64,000 nucleotides of DNA from JAPLMI01 sp043798375 (lineage in GTDB: Bacteria > Omnitrophota > Gorgyraeia > 2-01-FULL-45-10), in NCBI GenBank assembly GCA_043798375.1, contig JAZDOS010000029.1, positions 62,001-126,000 of the forward strand, in the 5' to 3' direction. Numbering within the stretch: the first letter of the stretch is position 1; the number at the start of each line of letters is the position of its first letter. Under the pieces are notes generated by a model. That model saw nothing but the letters and a program-made list of their open reading frames with translations, was not told the origin of the DNA and did not search any database. The translations under genes were made by a program, and so were the position numbers. Positions 16,247 to 23,998 of the stretch are shown here, piece after piece.

Positions 16247-16890
16247 TCGCGCTTATAGCGATCGCAGGCTTAATCTACATATCTTTCGGCCACGTAGCGG
16301 TATATCTATTCGCAAGGGCCAACAACCTCGATATTTCATACGCAAGCCTCGCCAGGCCCGGGGCGAATTTCGCATTTAAGGATTTCAGGGTTGTGAACAA
16401 GGCTTCGGGCCTCGGAATATCCGCCCAAGCGGCCGCGATCAGGCCAAAGCTTAAAGGCTATGAGTTCAATTTTACGGATGTCCGTTTCCTGCAAAAACAC
16501 GGCGATGAACTATCCTCATATGAAAATTTGGCCGGGCTTGTGGCGGTCCCGTTCAAAGGAAGCTGGGTATACAAAGAGATAGCGGGAGAGGCGGCGCCGT
16601 CCCGCGACACCCTGGAGGTAAAAAAGCTCGACGCCGTAAGCGATGAGATAAAATTACATATCACCGGAAAATTCAACGCCGACAATACCGTGGATACCGA
16701 TATAAAAATATATTTTGGCCCCGGTATAACAAAGAAGATACCGGAAGAGCTGTCGAAAGTCATTTTAACAGATGAGGAGGGCAGATGGAAAAGCCTTGCC
16801 GTCCATCTATCCGGCAATTACGCCGCGCCCTCCATCCAGGTCTCCGGCAAACTCTTCCGTCTCAACATCAAATCCATATCAGAAAAATAG
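16207..16890 (+). CDS. Hypothetical membrane-anchored AsmA/DUF748-like protein
   Basis: 227 residues. The N-terminus is basic, then one membrane segment (ILLGIIALIAIAGLIYISF), followed by a beta-rich region without cysteines. The pattern of LDISYASLARPGANFAFKDFRVV and later LHITGKFNADNTVDTDIKIYF resembles AsmA/DUF748 periplasmic proteins, but I cannot confirm the family. It starts inside the helicase-nuclease gene; ATG 16216 is an equally possible start. Confidence 0.6.
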   Translation: MRKMRLQHILLGIIALIAIAGLIYISFGHVAVYLFARANNLDISYASLARPGANFAFKDFRVVNKASGLGISAQAAAIRPKLKGYEFNFTDVRFLQKHGDELSSYENLAGLVAVPFKGSWVYKEIAGEAAPSRDTLEVKKLDAVSDEIKLHITGKFNADNTVDTDIKIYFGPGITKKIPEELSKVILTDEEGRWKSLAVHLSGNYAAPSIQVSGKLFRLNIKSISEK

Positions 16891-16899
16891 TAGTTAAAT

Positions 16900-17124
16900 A
16901 AATTTTTCGGGTCCTGCCGAAGGAATCTCCGCGAGGGATTGTGCTCAAGCGGGACGTTAAAATCGCGAGCGGGCACGGTTTTTTGGCCCTTACCAATACA
17001 ACCTGCGAGGTTAAACGGTATAAAACTACCGGCAAACCTCGCAGGTTGTATTGGTGATGCCAAAAAGGGCGAGCAATTTTACCTGGAAAGAAAAGCCGAG
17101 GGAGCGGCAGGACCCGAAAAATTT
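16900..17124. mobile_element. 225-bp non-autonomous palindromic element, copy 1
   Basis: Perfect 20-bp terminal inverted repeats (16900-16919 and 17105-17124). The centre is a perfect 21-bp inverted repeat (16992-17012 with 17035-17055; arm CCAATACAACCTGCGAGGTT) around a 22-nt loop. The 42 nt at 16934-16975 are identical to 27723-27764. There is no coding capacity. It fills most of the 313-bp gap 16891-17203 and would fold into a strong hairpin. TTAA occurs next to both ends, a possible but unproven target duplication. Confidence 0.8.
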
Positions 17125-17164
17125 AATGTGAGTCAATTCGTGATCTTGGAACAATAGCACAAAA

Positions 17165-17193
17165 TTGATTTTTGAATCGGCGTATGGTATAAT
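17165..17193 (+). promoter_or_regulatory. Promoter close to the SPOR gene start
   Basis: TTGATT (17165-17170), a 17-bp spacer and TATAAT (17188-17193). The in-frame ATG at 17204 begins 10 bp after the -10 box, so the transcript should be leaderless or nearly so. Confidence 0.65.
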
Positions 17194-17203
17194 GCCCGAT
17201 ATT

Positions 17204-17710
17204 ATGGAAGAGGAGAAAGGCCAGAAAGAATTATTCGAGTTCGAGAAGCCCAAAAGGTCGTTCCCGAAGCTCTCAAGCTTTCTTCCGAAGGCTGACTTTG
17301 AAAGAAATATCCTTATAACCCTAACGCTTGAGAAGATCATATTCATTTCCATAGGGTTAATTCTGGCCATGGTCGTCGTTTACGCGCTCGGAGTCGAAGT
17401 CGGCAAGGCGAAGACGGCTGTCCAAAAGGCAAGAGGGGCCGGCCAAATCGTTCAGCAGGCAAGCGTGAATAAAGCGGCGCCTATCACACAGCCGCCGGCG
17501 CCTTATATTATCATTGCCGGCGCTTACTCGCGTAAGGAGAACGCCTTATCAGTTATGGCGCGTTTAAGGCAGGCGGGTTTTGACGCATATATAGGCAAAA
17601 GCGCTCCGCTATTTCAGGTATGGATAGGGGCCAAAACAAGCGCTGACGCGCAAAGAGAGCTGGCCAGAGTAAAAAAACTATGCAAGGACGCGTATTTAAA
17701 AACACGGTAG
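17204..17710 (+). CDS. SPOR-domain membrane protein
   Basis: 168 residues from ATG 17204, chosen because the -10 box ends at 17193 and makes the upstream TTG 17165 and ATG 17192 impossible. A ~45-residue cytoplasmic start (KELFEFEKPKRSFPKLSSFL) precedes one membrane segment (IIFISIGLILAMVVVYALGV). The last ~70 residues (YIIIAGAYSRKENALSVMARLRQAGFDAYI to FQVWIGAK) are a SPOR domain, which binds denuded peptidoglycan at division sites. It is probably a cell-envelope or division protein. Confidence 0.85.
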   Translation: MEEEKGQKELFEFEKPKRSFPKLSSFLPKADFERNILITLTLEKIIFISIGLILAMVVVYALGVEVGKAKTAVQKARGAGQIVQQASVNKAAPITQPPAPYIIIAGAYSRKENALSVMARLRQAGFDAYIGKSAPLFQVWIGAKTSADAQRELARVKKLCKDAYLKTR

Positions 17711-17736
17711 ATGTTTAAACTAAAGGGGGTATTAAG

Positions 17737-18090
17737 ATGTCTCAGCATCCCAGTCTAAGTTCATCGGATAAGGATAAACAGCATAGATCCGTATTGAAAA
17801 GGTATGAAAAGGTTAAGATCTTAAAAGACAAGGAAAAGTGGAAAGACGGCGATTCCGTATACGGACTACCCAAGGTAAAGATCGTAAGATTCAAGATCAA
17901 AAAAGAGAAGGCGGCCGCAGCCGAAGGCGCTGAAAGCCTTGAAGGCGCAGCACCGGGTACAGAAGCTGCACCGACTCAAGCAGGCGCAGCGAAAACCGCC
18001 GGCCCCGCAAAGGGACAGGCCCCGGCAAAGGGAGCCGCGTCGAAGGAAGGCGCTAAACCCGCCGGTGAAGGAAAGAAAGAAGCGAAATAG
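17737..18090 (+). CDS. PVC-type small basic protein (TIGR04137-like) with long Ala/Lys tail
   Basis: 117 residues. The first ~58 (MSQHPSLSSSDKDKQHRS, VLKRYEKVKILKDKEKW, DSVYGLPKVKIVRFKIKKEK) match the small basic protein restricted to Verrucomicrobia, Planctomycetes, Chlamydiae and relatives, whose basic form suggests a nucleic-acid or ribosome partner. The rest is a low-complexity Ala/Gly/Glu/Lys tail that looks disordered. AAAGGGGG lies upstream of ATG 17737. aroB follows directly. Confidence 0.82.
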   Translation: MSQHPSLSSSDKDKQHRSVLKRYEKVKILKDKEKWKDGDSVYGLPKVKIVRFKIKKEKAAAAEGAESLEGAAPGTEAAPTQAGAAKTAGPAKGQAPAKGAASKEGAKPAGEGKKEAK

Positions 18091-19188
18091 TTGAAAACGA
18101 TCCATGTCCGTCTTAAAGAACGCTCTTACGATATAGTCGTAGGGCTTGATTTATTGTCGAAGACAGGCGCTTTATTGCGAAAACTCAAGATAGGTAAAGA
18201 CGCCGTCGTAATTACGAATAAACCGCTTATGGGCCTCTATAAACGGGACCTGGAAAGATCCCTCCATAAAAACGGGTTCACCGTCCGATTCGAACTCGTG
18301 CCTGATTCCGAAAAGGCGAAATCCTCTAACGTCGCGTTGAAACTGGCCTCCAGGATAGCCGCCTACGACAAAAAAAGATCGGTATTTATTATCGCTTTCG
18401 GCGGCGGCGTCATCGGAGACCTGGCGGGATTCGTCGCGGCGATATACAAGAGAGGCGTGCCGTATGTCCAGATCCCTACCACGCTTTTAGCGCAGGTCGA
18501 TTCCGCGATAGGCGGCAAGACTGCCATAGACCTCAATATAGCGAAGAACCTTGTCGGCGCCTTTTATCAGCCTCGTATGGTAATATCGGACATATCGCTC
18601 TTGGAGACGCTGCCCGCCCGGCAGATAAGAAACGGCCTTGCGGAGGTGATAAAATACGGCGTGATCAAAGACAGGCGGCTGTTCGCTTTCCTGGAAAAAA
18701 AGTATTCCGACATTTTGAAGTATGACAGGGGCAGCCTGGAGTATGCTGTTTTGAGATCGAGCCGCATCAAGGCGAAGGTCGTCGAACGCGACGAGCTTGA
18801 TAGAACCGGATTGAGGGTTATATTGAACTATGGCCATACGGTGGGACACGCTATCGAGAGCGCATCCTCATACTCGTCCAGATATAACCACGGCGAGTCA
18901 GTGGCGATCGGTATGGCTGTGGCCTGCGACATCGCGTTAAAACTTAAATTGACGAACCCCGCGGTTTCGGAAAGGATCAAGGCGCTAATCAAAAAAATCG
19001 GCCTTCCCGCGAAAATCACGGGCCTTAGCCTCTCGAAGATACGCGGATCTTTAGCGCATGATAAGAAGTTTATGCGGGGGAAAAACAGGTTTGTTCTGCC
19101 CGTCTCGGTCGGAGAGGTAAGGGTCTTCGACGGAGTGCCTGACAAAATAATAACCGAAGCCATTAAAAAGAATTTGAAAAACGGCTGA
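18091..19188 (+). CDS. aroB: 3-dehydroquinate synthase
   Basis: 365 residues, full family length. It has the NAD-binding FGGGVIGDLAGFVAAIYKRG, DSAIGGKTAIDL, the metal-ligand region (AEVIKYGVIKD, NYGHTVGHAIE) and HGESVAIGM. It converts DAHP to 3-dehydroquinate in the shikimate pathway. The start is TTG, directly after the upstream TAG. No other shikimate genes are adjacent. Confidence 0.97.
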   Translation: MKTIHVRLKERSYDIVVGLDLLSKTGALLRKLKIGKDAVVITNKPLMGLYKRDLERSLHKNGFTVRFELVPDSEKAKSSNVALKLASRIAAYDKKRSVFIIAFGGGVIGDLAGFVAAIYKRGVPYVQIPTTLLAQVDSAIGGKTAIDLNIAKNLVGAFYQPRMVISDISLLETLPARQIRNGLAEVIKYGVIKDRRLFAFLEKKYSDILKYDRGSLEYAVLRSSRIKAKVVERDELDRTGLRVILNYGHTVGHAIESASSYSSRYNHGESVAIGMAVACDIALKLKLTNPAVSERIKALIKKIGLPAKITGLSLSKIRGSLAHDKKFMRGKNRFVLPVSVGEVRVFDGVPDKIITEAIKKNLKNG

Positions 19189-19200
19189 ATAGGAGAAAAA

Positions 19201-19662
19201 ATGCGCCACTCTTTACGTAACTTCAGGAATGAGGACGCCTTTGGCGTAAAAGATCTGATACTTGGAATTCTCGCGAAAGAGTATCCTTTCGACAAGAGCG
19301 CATACTCTGACAGCGACCTTGATAAGATCGTCGAGACCTACGGCGGCGTCAGGGATTCCTTCTTCGTTATCGAAGAAGGCGGTGAGGTCGTAGGAACGGT
19401 CGGGGTGAAAGAGGAGTCGAGGGACGAGGCGCTGTTAAGGAGGCTCTTCGTGGACTTGAAGCACAGGAAGCACGGTTACGGCACCGAGCTTCTCGATAAA
19501 GCCGTCGCTTTCTGCGGGGAAATGGGCTATAAAAAAATATACTTCAGGTGCACGGACAGGATGTCCGACGCGATGAAGCTCTGTCTTAAAAAAGGCTTCA
19601 AAGAAACGGAGAAGCTCGAAGTAAGCGGCTTCAAAATACATAAACTCGAGTTGGGGCTTTGA
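19201..19662 (+). CDS. GNAT-family N-acetyltransferase
   Basis: 153 residues. GNAT fold: FRNEDAFGVKDLILGIL start, a central strand with GTVGVKEE, acetyl-CoA-binding LFVDLKHRKHGYGTELLDKAV (R/QxxGxG/A form), and the C-terminal GYKKIYFRCTDRMSDAMKLCLKKGF. Substrate unknown. AGGAGA precedes the ATG by 8 nt. Its stop overlaps the next start (TGATG). Confidence 0.85.
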   Translation: MRHSLRNFRNEDAFGVKDLILGILAKEYPFDKSAYSDSDLDKIVETYGGVRDSFFVIEEGGEVVGTVGVKEESRDEALLRRLFVDLKHRKHGYGTELLDKAVAFCGEMGYKKIYFRCTDRMSDAMKLCLKKGFKETEKLEVSGFKIHKLELGL

Positions 19663-20054
19663 TGAAAGTTCACGAAACCGAGATAAGGGTAAGATACCAG
19701 GAGACGGACAACATGGGTGTGGTCTATTACGCGAATTACTTAACCTGGTTCGAGGTGGCAAGGACCGAATATTTCCGGGCAGCGGGGCTGGTCTACCGCA
19801 AGCTTGAAGAGAAGGGGATATATCTTATGGTGGCGAGCGCTTCCTGCCAGTACAGGTCTCCTGCCAGGTATGACGATGTCGTTAAGCTCCATGCGTGGGT
19901 GCCGGAACTCAAAAATTCAAGCCTTAAATTCGCGTATAAATTATTTGTCGGCGAAAAAGTGATCGCGCAGGGAGAGTCTGTTCACGTATTTACCGACGCT
20001 CGGGGCAAGCCGACAAGAATACCCGAAGAAGTAAGAAGATTATTCCATCCCTAA
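19662..20054 (+). CDS. YbgC/FadM-type acyl-CoA thioesterase (4HBT fold)
   Basis: 130 residues from ATG 19662 (the TTG at 19659 is not needed). The hot-dog signature is YQETDNMGVVYYANYLTWFEVARTEYFR, with the catalytic Asp in TDNMGVVYY. It hydrolyses acyl-CoAs; in Tol-Pal clusters YbgC acts on envelope lipids, but no tol genes are here. It is coupled to the GNAT gene. Its last 15 bp overlap the end of the convergent minus-strand gene. Confidence 0.9.
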   Translation: MKVHETEIRVRYQETDNMGVVYYANYLTWFEVARTEYFRAAGLVYRKLEEKGIYLMVASASCQYRSPARYDDVVKLHAWVPELKNSSLKFAYKLFVGEKVIAQGESVHVFTDARGKPTRIPEEVRRLFHP

Positions 20055-20513
20055 CGTAACTACAGAATCTTTTTTCTGTAAAACAACCTTGTCCTTGTCT
20101 ATCTTAATCACCTTTGCGCCGCTGATAATATCTCCGGTCGCCACAATAACGTTATTGACAATCGCCCTGGGCCCATCCACCAGCTCCATTACGCCGTTCA
20201 GGACAAAATCCGGAAACTTCCCCTTTGCCGGTTTCGACCTGGACGCGCCGGTATAGGTTTCGGCAACCGGAAAATCATCCGTACCCATATCGATCGTCGA
20301 TATGGGTTTATAGATGGCTTCGGTGACAGCCGAGCCTGCTTTCGCCCCGCTTTTGCCTGGCGAAAACGAAACCTGTTTTATTGTAACGCCCAACAGCATA
20401 ATGAAAATTATCAAAAGCACGACGGGCGCGAAATTCTTTTTATTCGGGCTTTGTCCCGTCCCGGGCCCTTTGAGTCCTTGAGCTTTCTTCAGCGCTTCCT
20501 GCACTATGCTCAT
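20040..20513 (-). CDS. GspB/MshK-like secretion-associated protein
   Basis: 157 residues. The N-terminus SIVQEALKKAQ is the sequence seen in GspB-type proteins, followed by one membrane segment (FAPVVLLIIFIMLLGVTI) and a periplasmic C-terminal domain (LNGVMELVDGPRAIVNNVIVATGDIISGAKVIKIDKDKVVL), which in GspB helps place the secretin or pilus complex. The AGGAGG ribosome site is followed by a TCTAACGGG repeat arm and then ATG. The ExeA-like ATPase upstream on the same strand is its natural partner. Confidence 0.75.
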   Translation of the reverse strand: MSIVQEALKKAQGLKGPGTGQSPNKKNFAPVVLLIIFIMLLGVTIKQVSFSPGKSGAKAGSAVTEAIYKPISTIDMGTDDFPVAETYTGASRSKPAKGKFPDFVLNGVMELVDGPRAIVNNVIVATGDIISGAKVIKIDKDKVVLQKKDSVVTLGME

Positions 20514-20566
20514 CCCGTTAGACCTCCTATTTAAGTAATCTAAGCCCCGTCAATGGGTCTAACGGG
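20514..20566. repeat. CCCGTTAGACC hairpin at the GspB-like start
   Basis: CCCGTTAGACC (20514-20524) pairs with GGTCTAACGGG (20556-20566). On the minus strand the arm lies exactly between the AGGAGG ribosome site and the ATG, so folding would hide the start of 20513. Confidence 0.85.
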
Positions 20567-20571
20567 ACTCA

Positions 20572-20706
20572 TCCCGTTAGAACCTCAATCTTGAAAATAA
20601 AAAAATAACACATTTTTTGCAATAAAACCCGTTTATATAATAAATACATATTCTGTTAACCCCGTTAGAAATGTAATTTCTAACGGGGTTAAAGGTTCTA
20701 ACGGGA
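20572..20706. repeat. Nested CCCGTTAGAA hairpins between the two minus-strand genes
   Basis: The outer perfect 14-bp pair (20572-20585 with 20693-20706) encloses an inner perfect 15-bp hairpin (20658-20672 with 20676-20690) with a 3-nt loop. The outer arm ends 1 bp before the stop codon of the ExeA-like gene. Confidence 0.9.
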
Positions 20707-20707
20707 C

Positions 20708-21520
20708 TCATGTTCGTATGCCCTCCAGTTCTTTAATACTCTTTTCAACTATGGGTAGGCCCACGACCCTCGTCTCCATGACATACGCGGCCAGCAATGA
20801 CTTATCGCAAATCATATTGATAATGCGCGGAATACCGCCGGAAAATTTGTATATCGTCTCTATGGCGTCGTCGGGAAAATTTATCTCGCCGTTAGAACCG
20901 GCTACGGACAGCCTGTGATATATATATCTTCCGACTTCATCTTTGTCCAGAGGCGTTATGTGGAACCTCACCGCGATGCGCTGCTTCAGCTGTTTCAGGT
21001 TCGGCGAGTCTATTTTTACTTTAAGTTCAGGTTGTCCCACCAGAACTATCTGGAACAGCTTCTCCTTGTCGGTCTCGAGATTGGAGAGCATCCGTATCTC
21101 TTCCAGTATGGAAGGCTTCAGGTTCTGGGCCTCATCGATTATCAGTATAACATTGTTTCCCCTTGACAGCTCCTCAAGAAGAAAACCGTTGAGCTGGCGG
21201 AGCATCGACCCCTTGTTCTTCCGCTCCACAGAAAGGCCGTAATCCTCTATTATCGACTGCAGGAGTTGAAGCTCGGGCAGGTTTGAGTTAAATATAAAAG
21301 CGCTTTTTGTCCTGGCATCGAGCTGGTTCAGGATCGCCCTGCAAAGGGTTGTTTTCCCGGCCCCTATCTCGCCGGTTATCTCTAAAAAACCCTTGCGCTC
21401 TTTTATGCCGTATAACAGGTGGGAAAACGCTTCCTTATGGACACGGCTCAGGAAGAGAAAGTTCGGATCGCTTGTGACATTGAACGGCCTTTCCTTAAGG
21501 CCAAAGAATTCTCTATACAT
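20708..21520 (-). CDS. ExeA/GspA-type AAA ATPase
   Basis: 270 residues from ATG 21520; GTG 21538 is an alternative but lies upstream of the likely -10 box. YREFFGLKERPFNVTSDPNFLFLSRVHKEAFSHLLYGI is the family start. Walker A is GEIGAGKT (residues 50-57), Walker B VILIIDEAQNL, and the rest is AAA (LVGQPELKVKI, RIAVRFHITPLDKDE). Such ATPases work with GspB in secretin assembly or with exosortase/polysaccharide systems. Adjacent to the GspB-like gene, with which it forms an operon on this strand. Confidence 0.85.
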   Translation of the reverse strand: MYREFFGLKERPFNVTSDPNFLFLSRVHKEAFSHLLYGIKERKGFLEITGEIGAGKTTLCRAILNQLDARTKSAFIFNSNLPELQLLQSIIEDYGLSVERKNKGSMLRQLNGFLLEELSRGNNVILIIDEAQNLKPSILEEIRMLSNLETDKEKLFQIVLVGQPELKVKIDSPNLKQLKQRIAVRFHITPLDKDEVGRYIYHRLSVAGSNGEINFPDDAIETIYKFSGGIPRIINMICDKSLLAAYVMETRVVGLPIVEKSIKELEGIRT

Positions 21521-21529
21521 ACCGATTAT

Positions 21530-21535
21530 AGTATA
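21530..21535 (-). promoter_or_regulatory. -10 box of the ExeA-like gene (leaderless start)
   Basis: Read on the minus strand, TATACT lies 9 bp before ATG 21520, with a weak TTGCAA 17 bp further upstream. A second, overlapping TATAAT (21525-21530) is closer still. Either would give a leader of almost no length. Confidence 0.5.
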
Positions 21536-21580
21536 CACGCCTCACCCTCGAGTTGCAAATAAAATAAAATTATATTAAAC

Positions 21581-21609
21581 TTGCTTTTTTTGAAATCCTT
21601 ATGTATAAT
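21581..21609 (+). promoter_or_regulatory. Promoter of PilZ gene 21639
   Basis: TTGCTT (21581-21586), a 17-bp spacer and TATAAT (21604-21609). AAAGGAG stands 9 bp before the ATG at 21639. Confidence 0.65.
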
Positions 21610-21638
21610 TAACGCATATCTTTAAAGGAGAGAAGCGT

Positions 21639-22007
21639 ATGTGGGACGGAATAAACAGAAGAAAGTTTCCCAGGGCCAACTATAAATGCCTGATAAGCAT
21701 AAAGAAACGCCTTACGGCGAAGACGATATCGACCGAGACGGAGAATATAGGCGCGGGCGGCATATGCGTCATCATAAAAGAAGACCTGGGCCTCTTTCAG
21801 GGCGTTGATGTTGAGCTGTACCTGGATGAGAACCGTCCTCCGATAAAGTCGGGCGGCACGGTGGTATGGGTGGTGAAGAAGTCTTTTTCCAAGAAGGGGA
21901 GCTATTTATACGATACGGGCATCGAATTCATAGACATAAGGCCGGAAGACAGGGAAAAGATATCCGAGCGGGTTGAAGAGATCCTTAAAAATCAGAGGCG
22001 TAAATAG
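21639..22007 (+). CDS. PilZ-domain protein 1
   Basis: 122 residues, a stand-alone PilZ domain. The c-di-GMP-binding RxxxR is in NRRKFPRANY; the second motif reads NIGAGG instead of (D/N)xSxxG, so the serine is replaced by glycine and ligand binding may be weak. The last third (YDTGIEFIDIRPEDREKISERV) is the usual closing strand and helix. It would bind c-di-GMP and regulate a partner. It is divergent from the ExeA-like ATPase. Confidence 0.87.
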   Translation: MWDGINRRKFPRANYKCLISIKKRLTAKTISTETENIGAGGICVIIKEDLGLFQGVDVELYLDENRPPIKSGGTVVWVVKKSFSKKGSYLYDTGIEFIDIRPEDREKISERVEEILKNQRRK

Positions 22008-22045
22008 AAGAAACGCCTGGAAGAAACGCCTGGAAGAAACGCCTG
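22007..22045. repeat. Three tandem 13-bp repeats
   Basis: GAAGAAACGCCTG occurs three times head to tail (22007-22019, 22020-22032, 22033-22045), beginning at the stop codon of the PilZ gene and ending 7 bp before a -35 box. Confidence 0.9.
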
Positions 22046-22052
22046 GCACGGC

Positions 22053-22081
22053 TTGACAAATCATAGAAATTGTGTTATACT
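22053..22081 (+). promoter_or_regulatory. Promoter of the TIGR04073 gene
   Basis: TTGACA (22053-22058), a 17-bp spacer and TATACT (22076-22081), followed by GGGAGGTG upstream of the ATG at 22121. Confidence 0.8.
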
Positions 22082-22120
22082 TGTGTAAATTAAAATCAGG
22101 AAGGGAGGTGAAATTAAAAA

Positions 22121-22459
22121 ATGAAAAACTTGTTAAAGGGTATAATTATATGTGTTGCTATATTGATGGTACTTAATATAGCCAATGCATGCTATGCTCA
22201 AGATATGGGTAAGAAGATCTACAGAGGCCTAGCGAATATTATAACGGGATGGATAGAGCTTCCAAAGAATATATACGACACCAGCGTGGAAGATAATCCT
22301 CTCTCTGGTTTAACGATCGGTTTGGCGAAAGGCGTTGGGATGACGATAGTGCGCACAGGCGCAGGAGTGTACGAAACGGTTACATTCCCGTTCCCGATTC
22401 CGGAAGGCTACGCACCGGTTCTGGAGCCAGAATTTGTTTTCAATAAGGCTGCGAAATAA
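22121..22459 (+). CDS. Exosortase-associated TIGR04073-family secreted protein
   Basis: 112 residues with a clear signal peptide (LLKGIIICVAILMVLNIANACYAQ). The mature part has the family pattern: YRGLANIITGWIELPKNIYD, NPLSGLTIGLAKGVGMTIVRTGAGVYETVTFPFPIPEGYAP and a LEPEF end. The family was defined by co-occurrence with exosortase/PEP-CTERM systems; its role is unknown. It has its own strong promoter and a strong terminator and so is monocistronic and probably well expressed. Confidence 0.85.
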   Translation: MKNLLKGIIICVAILMVLNIANACYAQDMGKKIYRGLANIITGWIELPKNIYDTSVEDNPLSGLTIGLAKGVGMTIVRTGAGVYETVTFPFPIPEGYAPVLEPEFVFNKAAK

Positions 22460-22477
22460 GCCCAATCCTGATTTCAT

Positions 22478-22525
22478 GGATAAAAATAAGGGGATAGAAG
22501 AGATTTTATCCCCTTATTTTTATCC
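22478..22525. terminator. Strong bidirectional intrinsic terminator
   Basis: A perfect 19-bp inverted repeat (22478-22496 with 22507-22525) with a 10-nt loop, and A and T runs inside both arms, 18 bp after the TIGR04073 stop. Confidence 0.92.
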
Positions 22526-22576
22526 GCCTTCGCAAACAGTAAGCAATAGAGCAGGTGCTTCGGCGGATTATATATC

Positions 22577-22605
22577 TTGATTAAACGGAATAATCACTAT
22601 ATAAT
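22577..22605 (+). promoter_or_regulatory. Promoter of PilZ gene 22626
   Basis: TTGATT (22577-22582), a 17-bp spacer and TATAAT (22600-22605), the same hexamers and spacing as at 17165. Confidence 0.7.
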
Positions 22606-22625
22606 ACCAACAAAAAGAGGATAGC

Positions 22626-22976
22626 GTGACAGAGAGAAGAAAGTTTTTACGATTTGAAACCGCGTTGAACGCGATCTGTGACATGGTAAGTCATAATCAC
22701 AGGGCTTCATATAAAGTAAGAAACATCTCCAAGGAGGGCGCCCTTCTTCTTGTAGATAAGAAACTCAGGGAAGGGGCCGAAATAAAGCTTTCGATGGACG
22801 TGCCCGGAGATAACGTTCCGATATTCGCGTCATGCGAAGTCGCATGGCAGAAAGGCGGCGAGAATTGCAATCTGTATGAAACCGGCGTCAGGTTCAAGAG
22901 TATCGACGGCCCGGACAGGGGAAGGCTCCTCGAATATATTTATCTGCAGTGGTTAAAATTACTGGATAAAAAATAA
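22626..22976 (+). CDS. PilZ-domain protein 2
   Basis: 116 residues, start GTG with AGAGGA just upstream. Both c-di-GMP motifs are intact: RRKFLR near the N-terminus and NISKEG about 30 residues later, followed by the barrel (IKLSMDVPGDNVPIFASCEVAWQKGG) and a closing helix. No extra domain. Directly followed by a hairpin repeat. Confidence 0.9.
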   Translation: MTERRKFLRFETALNAICDMVSHNHRASYKVRNISKEGALLLVDKKLREGAEIKLSMDVPGDNVPIFASCEVAWQKGGENCNLYETGVRFKSIDGPDRGRLLEYIYLQWLKLLDKK

Positions 22977-22982
22977 TATGAG

Positions 22983-23085
22983 CCCCGTTAGAAAATTTTC
23001 CTAATTCTACGTTATTTAATGCCACCGTATACATGAATTCTTTACTTAAATCATGATTTAGAAATTTGTAAATTTTCTAACGGGG
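22983..23085. repeat. CCCCGTTAGAAAATTT hairpin, long-loop form
   Basis: A perfect 16-bp inverted repeat (22983-22998 with 23070-23085) around a 71-nt AT-rich loop, the same loop length as the copy at 6437. The left arm starts 6 bp after the PilZ stop; the right arm ends 26 bp before the next ATG. Confidence 0.9.
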
Positions 23086-23111
23086 TGAGCGAAGAAAAGA
23101 GGCAAGATTAA

Positions 23112-23465
23112 ATGGAAAATGAGAAACCACAAAAGCCTGCTGAAACAGCTCCGAAAACCAAGGCCCCTCAGGCCGAAGCTAAGCCGGCCGAGAAGAAGGC
23201 TCGGGTGAAGAAGGAGAAGCCGGCAAACTGCGCGGGCTGTAACAAGTCCATAAGAAAAAAGCGCTGGTATTACAGGAACGGCAAAACTTACTGCACGAAG
23301 AGGTGCTGGCAGACGACTGAGAAAAAGATTAAAGAGGAGCATCTGGCGGCCGAAAAAGCAGCTGCTGAAAAGGCAGCCGCCGAGAAAGCCGCTCAAGAGA
23401 AGGCCGCAGATGAAAAAGCCCAAACAGATAAAGCGGCCGACGACACTCCGAAGCTTCAGGGGTAA
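23112..23465 (+). CDS. Lys/Ala-rich protein with zinc-ribbon-like core
   Basis: 117 residues. A charged, Pro/Ala-rich start leads to CAGCNKSIRKKRWYYRNGKTYCTKRCW, a four-cysteine (CxxC...CxxxC) treble-clef or zinc-ribbon-like knuckle, then a long helix with repeated AAEKAAAEKA units. Similar Lys/Ala-rich zinc proteins occur in related genomes with no known function; nucleic-acid binding is a guess. Its neighbours do not suggest a pathway. Confidence 0.65.
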   Translation: MENEKPQKPAETAPKTKAPQAEAKPAEKKARVKKEKPANCAGCNKSIRKKRWYYRNGKTYCTKRCWQTTEKKIKEEHLAAEKAAAEKAAAEKAAQEKAADEKAQTDKAADDTPKLQG

Positions 23466-23509
23466 AAGCCTCAAGCATTCAAACCGTATCTTAAGAACCT
23501 TCCTTATAT

Positions 23510-23965
23510 ATGGCTTCTCGGATAAATAAACCCATCCTGGTAAGCGCATGCCTTGCGGGCATAGACTGTACTTACAGGGGCAGGAACAAGCTCGTACCCT
23601 CTATTAAAAAAATGGTCGATGACGGCATTGCCATACCCGTGTGCCCTGAGGTCATGGGTGGGATGGGAATCCCCCGCGAAAATTCCGAGATTGTTGGCGG
23701 CGGCGGTATGGACGTCCTGATGAAGAGGGCTCGCGTTATAACAATCTCAGGCAAGGATGTTACCAAAATTTATATTAAAGGCGCGAAGGCAGTCCTTGCG
23801 ATCGCCGGAATTTTCGGCGTCAGGAAGGCCATTTTAAAATCGAAAAGCCCGGCCTGCGGGGCGGGGCGGATCTACGACGGGTCTTTTACGAAGAAGCTTA
23901 AAAACGGATCCGGCGTAACGGCAAGCCTGCTTTGTCAAAAAGGCGTAAAGGTCTATAGTGCTTGA
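23510..23965 (+). CDS. DUF523 family protein
   Basis: 151 residues. The family signatures are visible: ILVSACLAGIDCTYRGRNK at the start, CPEVMGGMGIPRENSEI, and KSKSPACGAGRIYDGSF. Conserved cysteines suggest metal or Fe-S binding. The biochemical role is not known to me; some members are fused to other enzyme domains. ATG 23510 is used; a shorter start is possible. Confidence 0.88.
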   Translation: MASRINKPILVSACLAGIDCTYRGRNKLVPSIKKMVDDGIAIPVCPEVMGGMGIPRENSEIVGGGGMDVLMKRARVITISGKDVTKIYIKGAKAVLAIAGIFGVRKAILKSKSPACGAGRIYDGSFTKKLKNGSGVTASLLCQKGVKVYSA

Positions 23966-23998
23966 AAATTTAGGTAAAAAGGTGGTAGAATAGGGGTC

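Noticed and set aside
22007..22045. CRISPR-like repeat
   Set aside because: Three 13-bp units without spacers are a plain tandem repeat; no cas genes are present.
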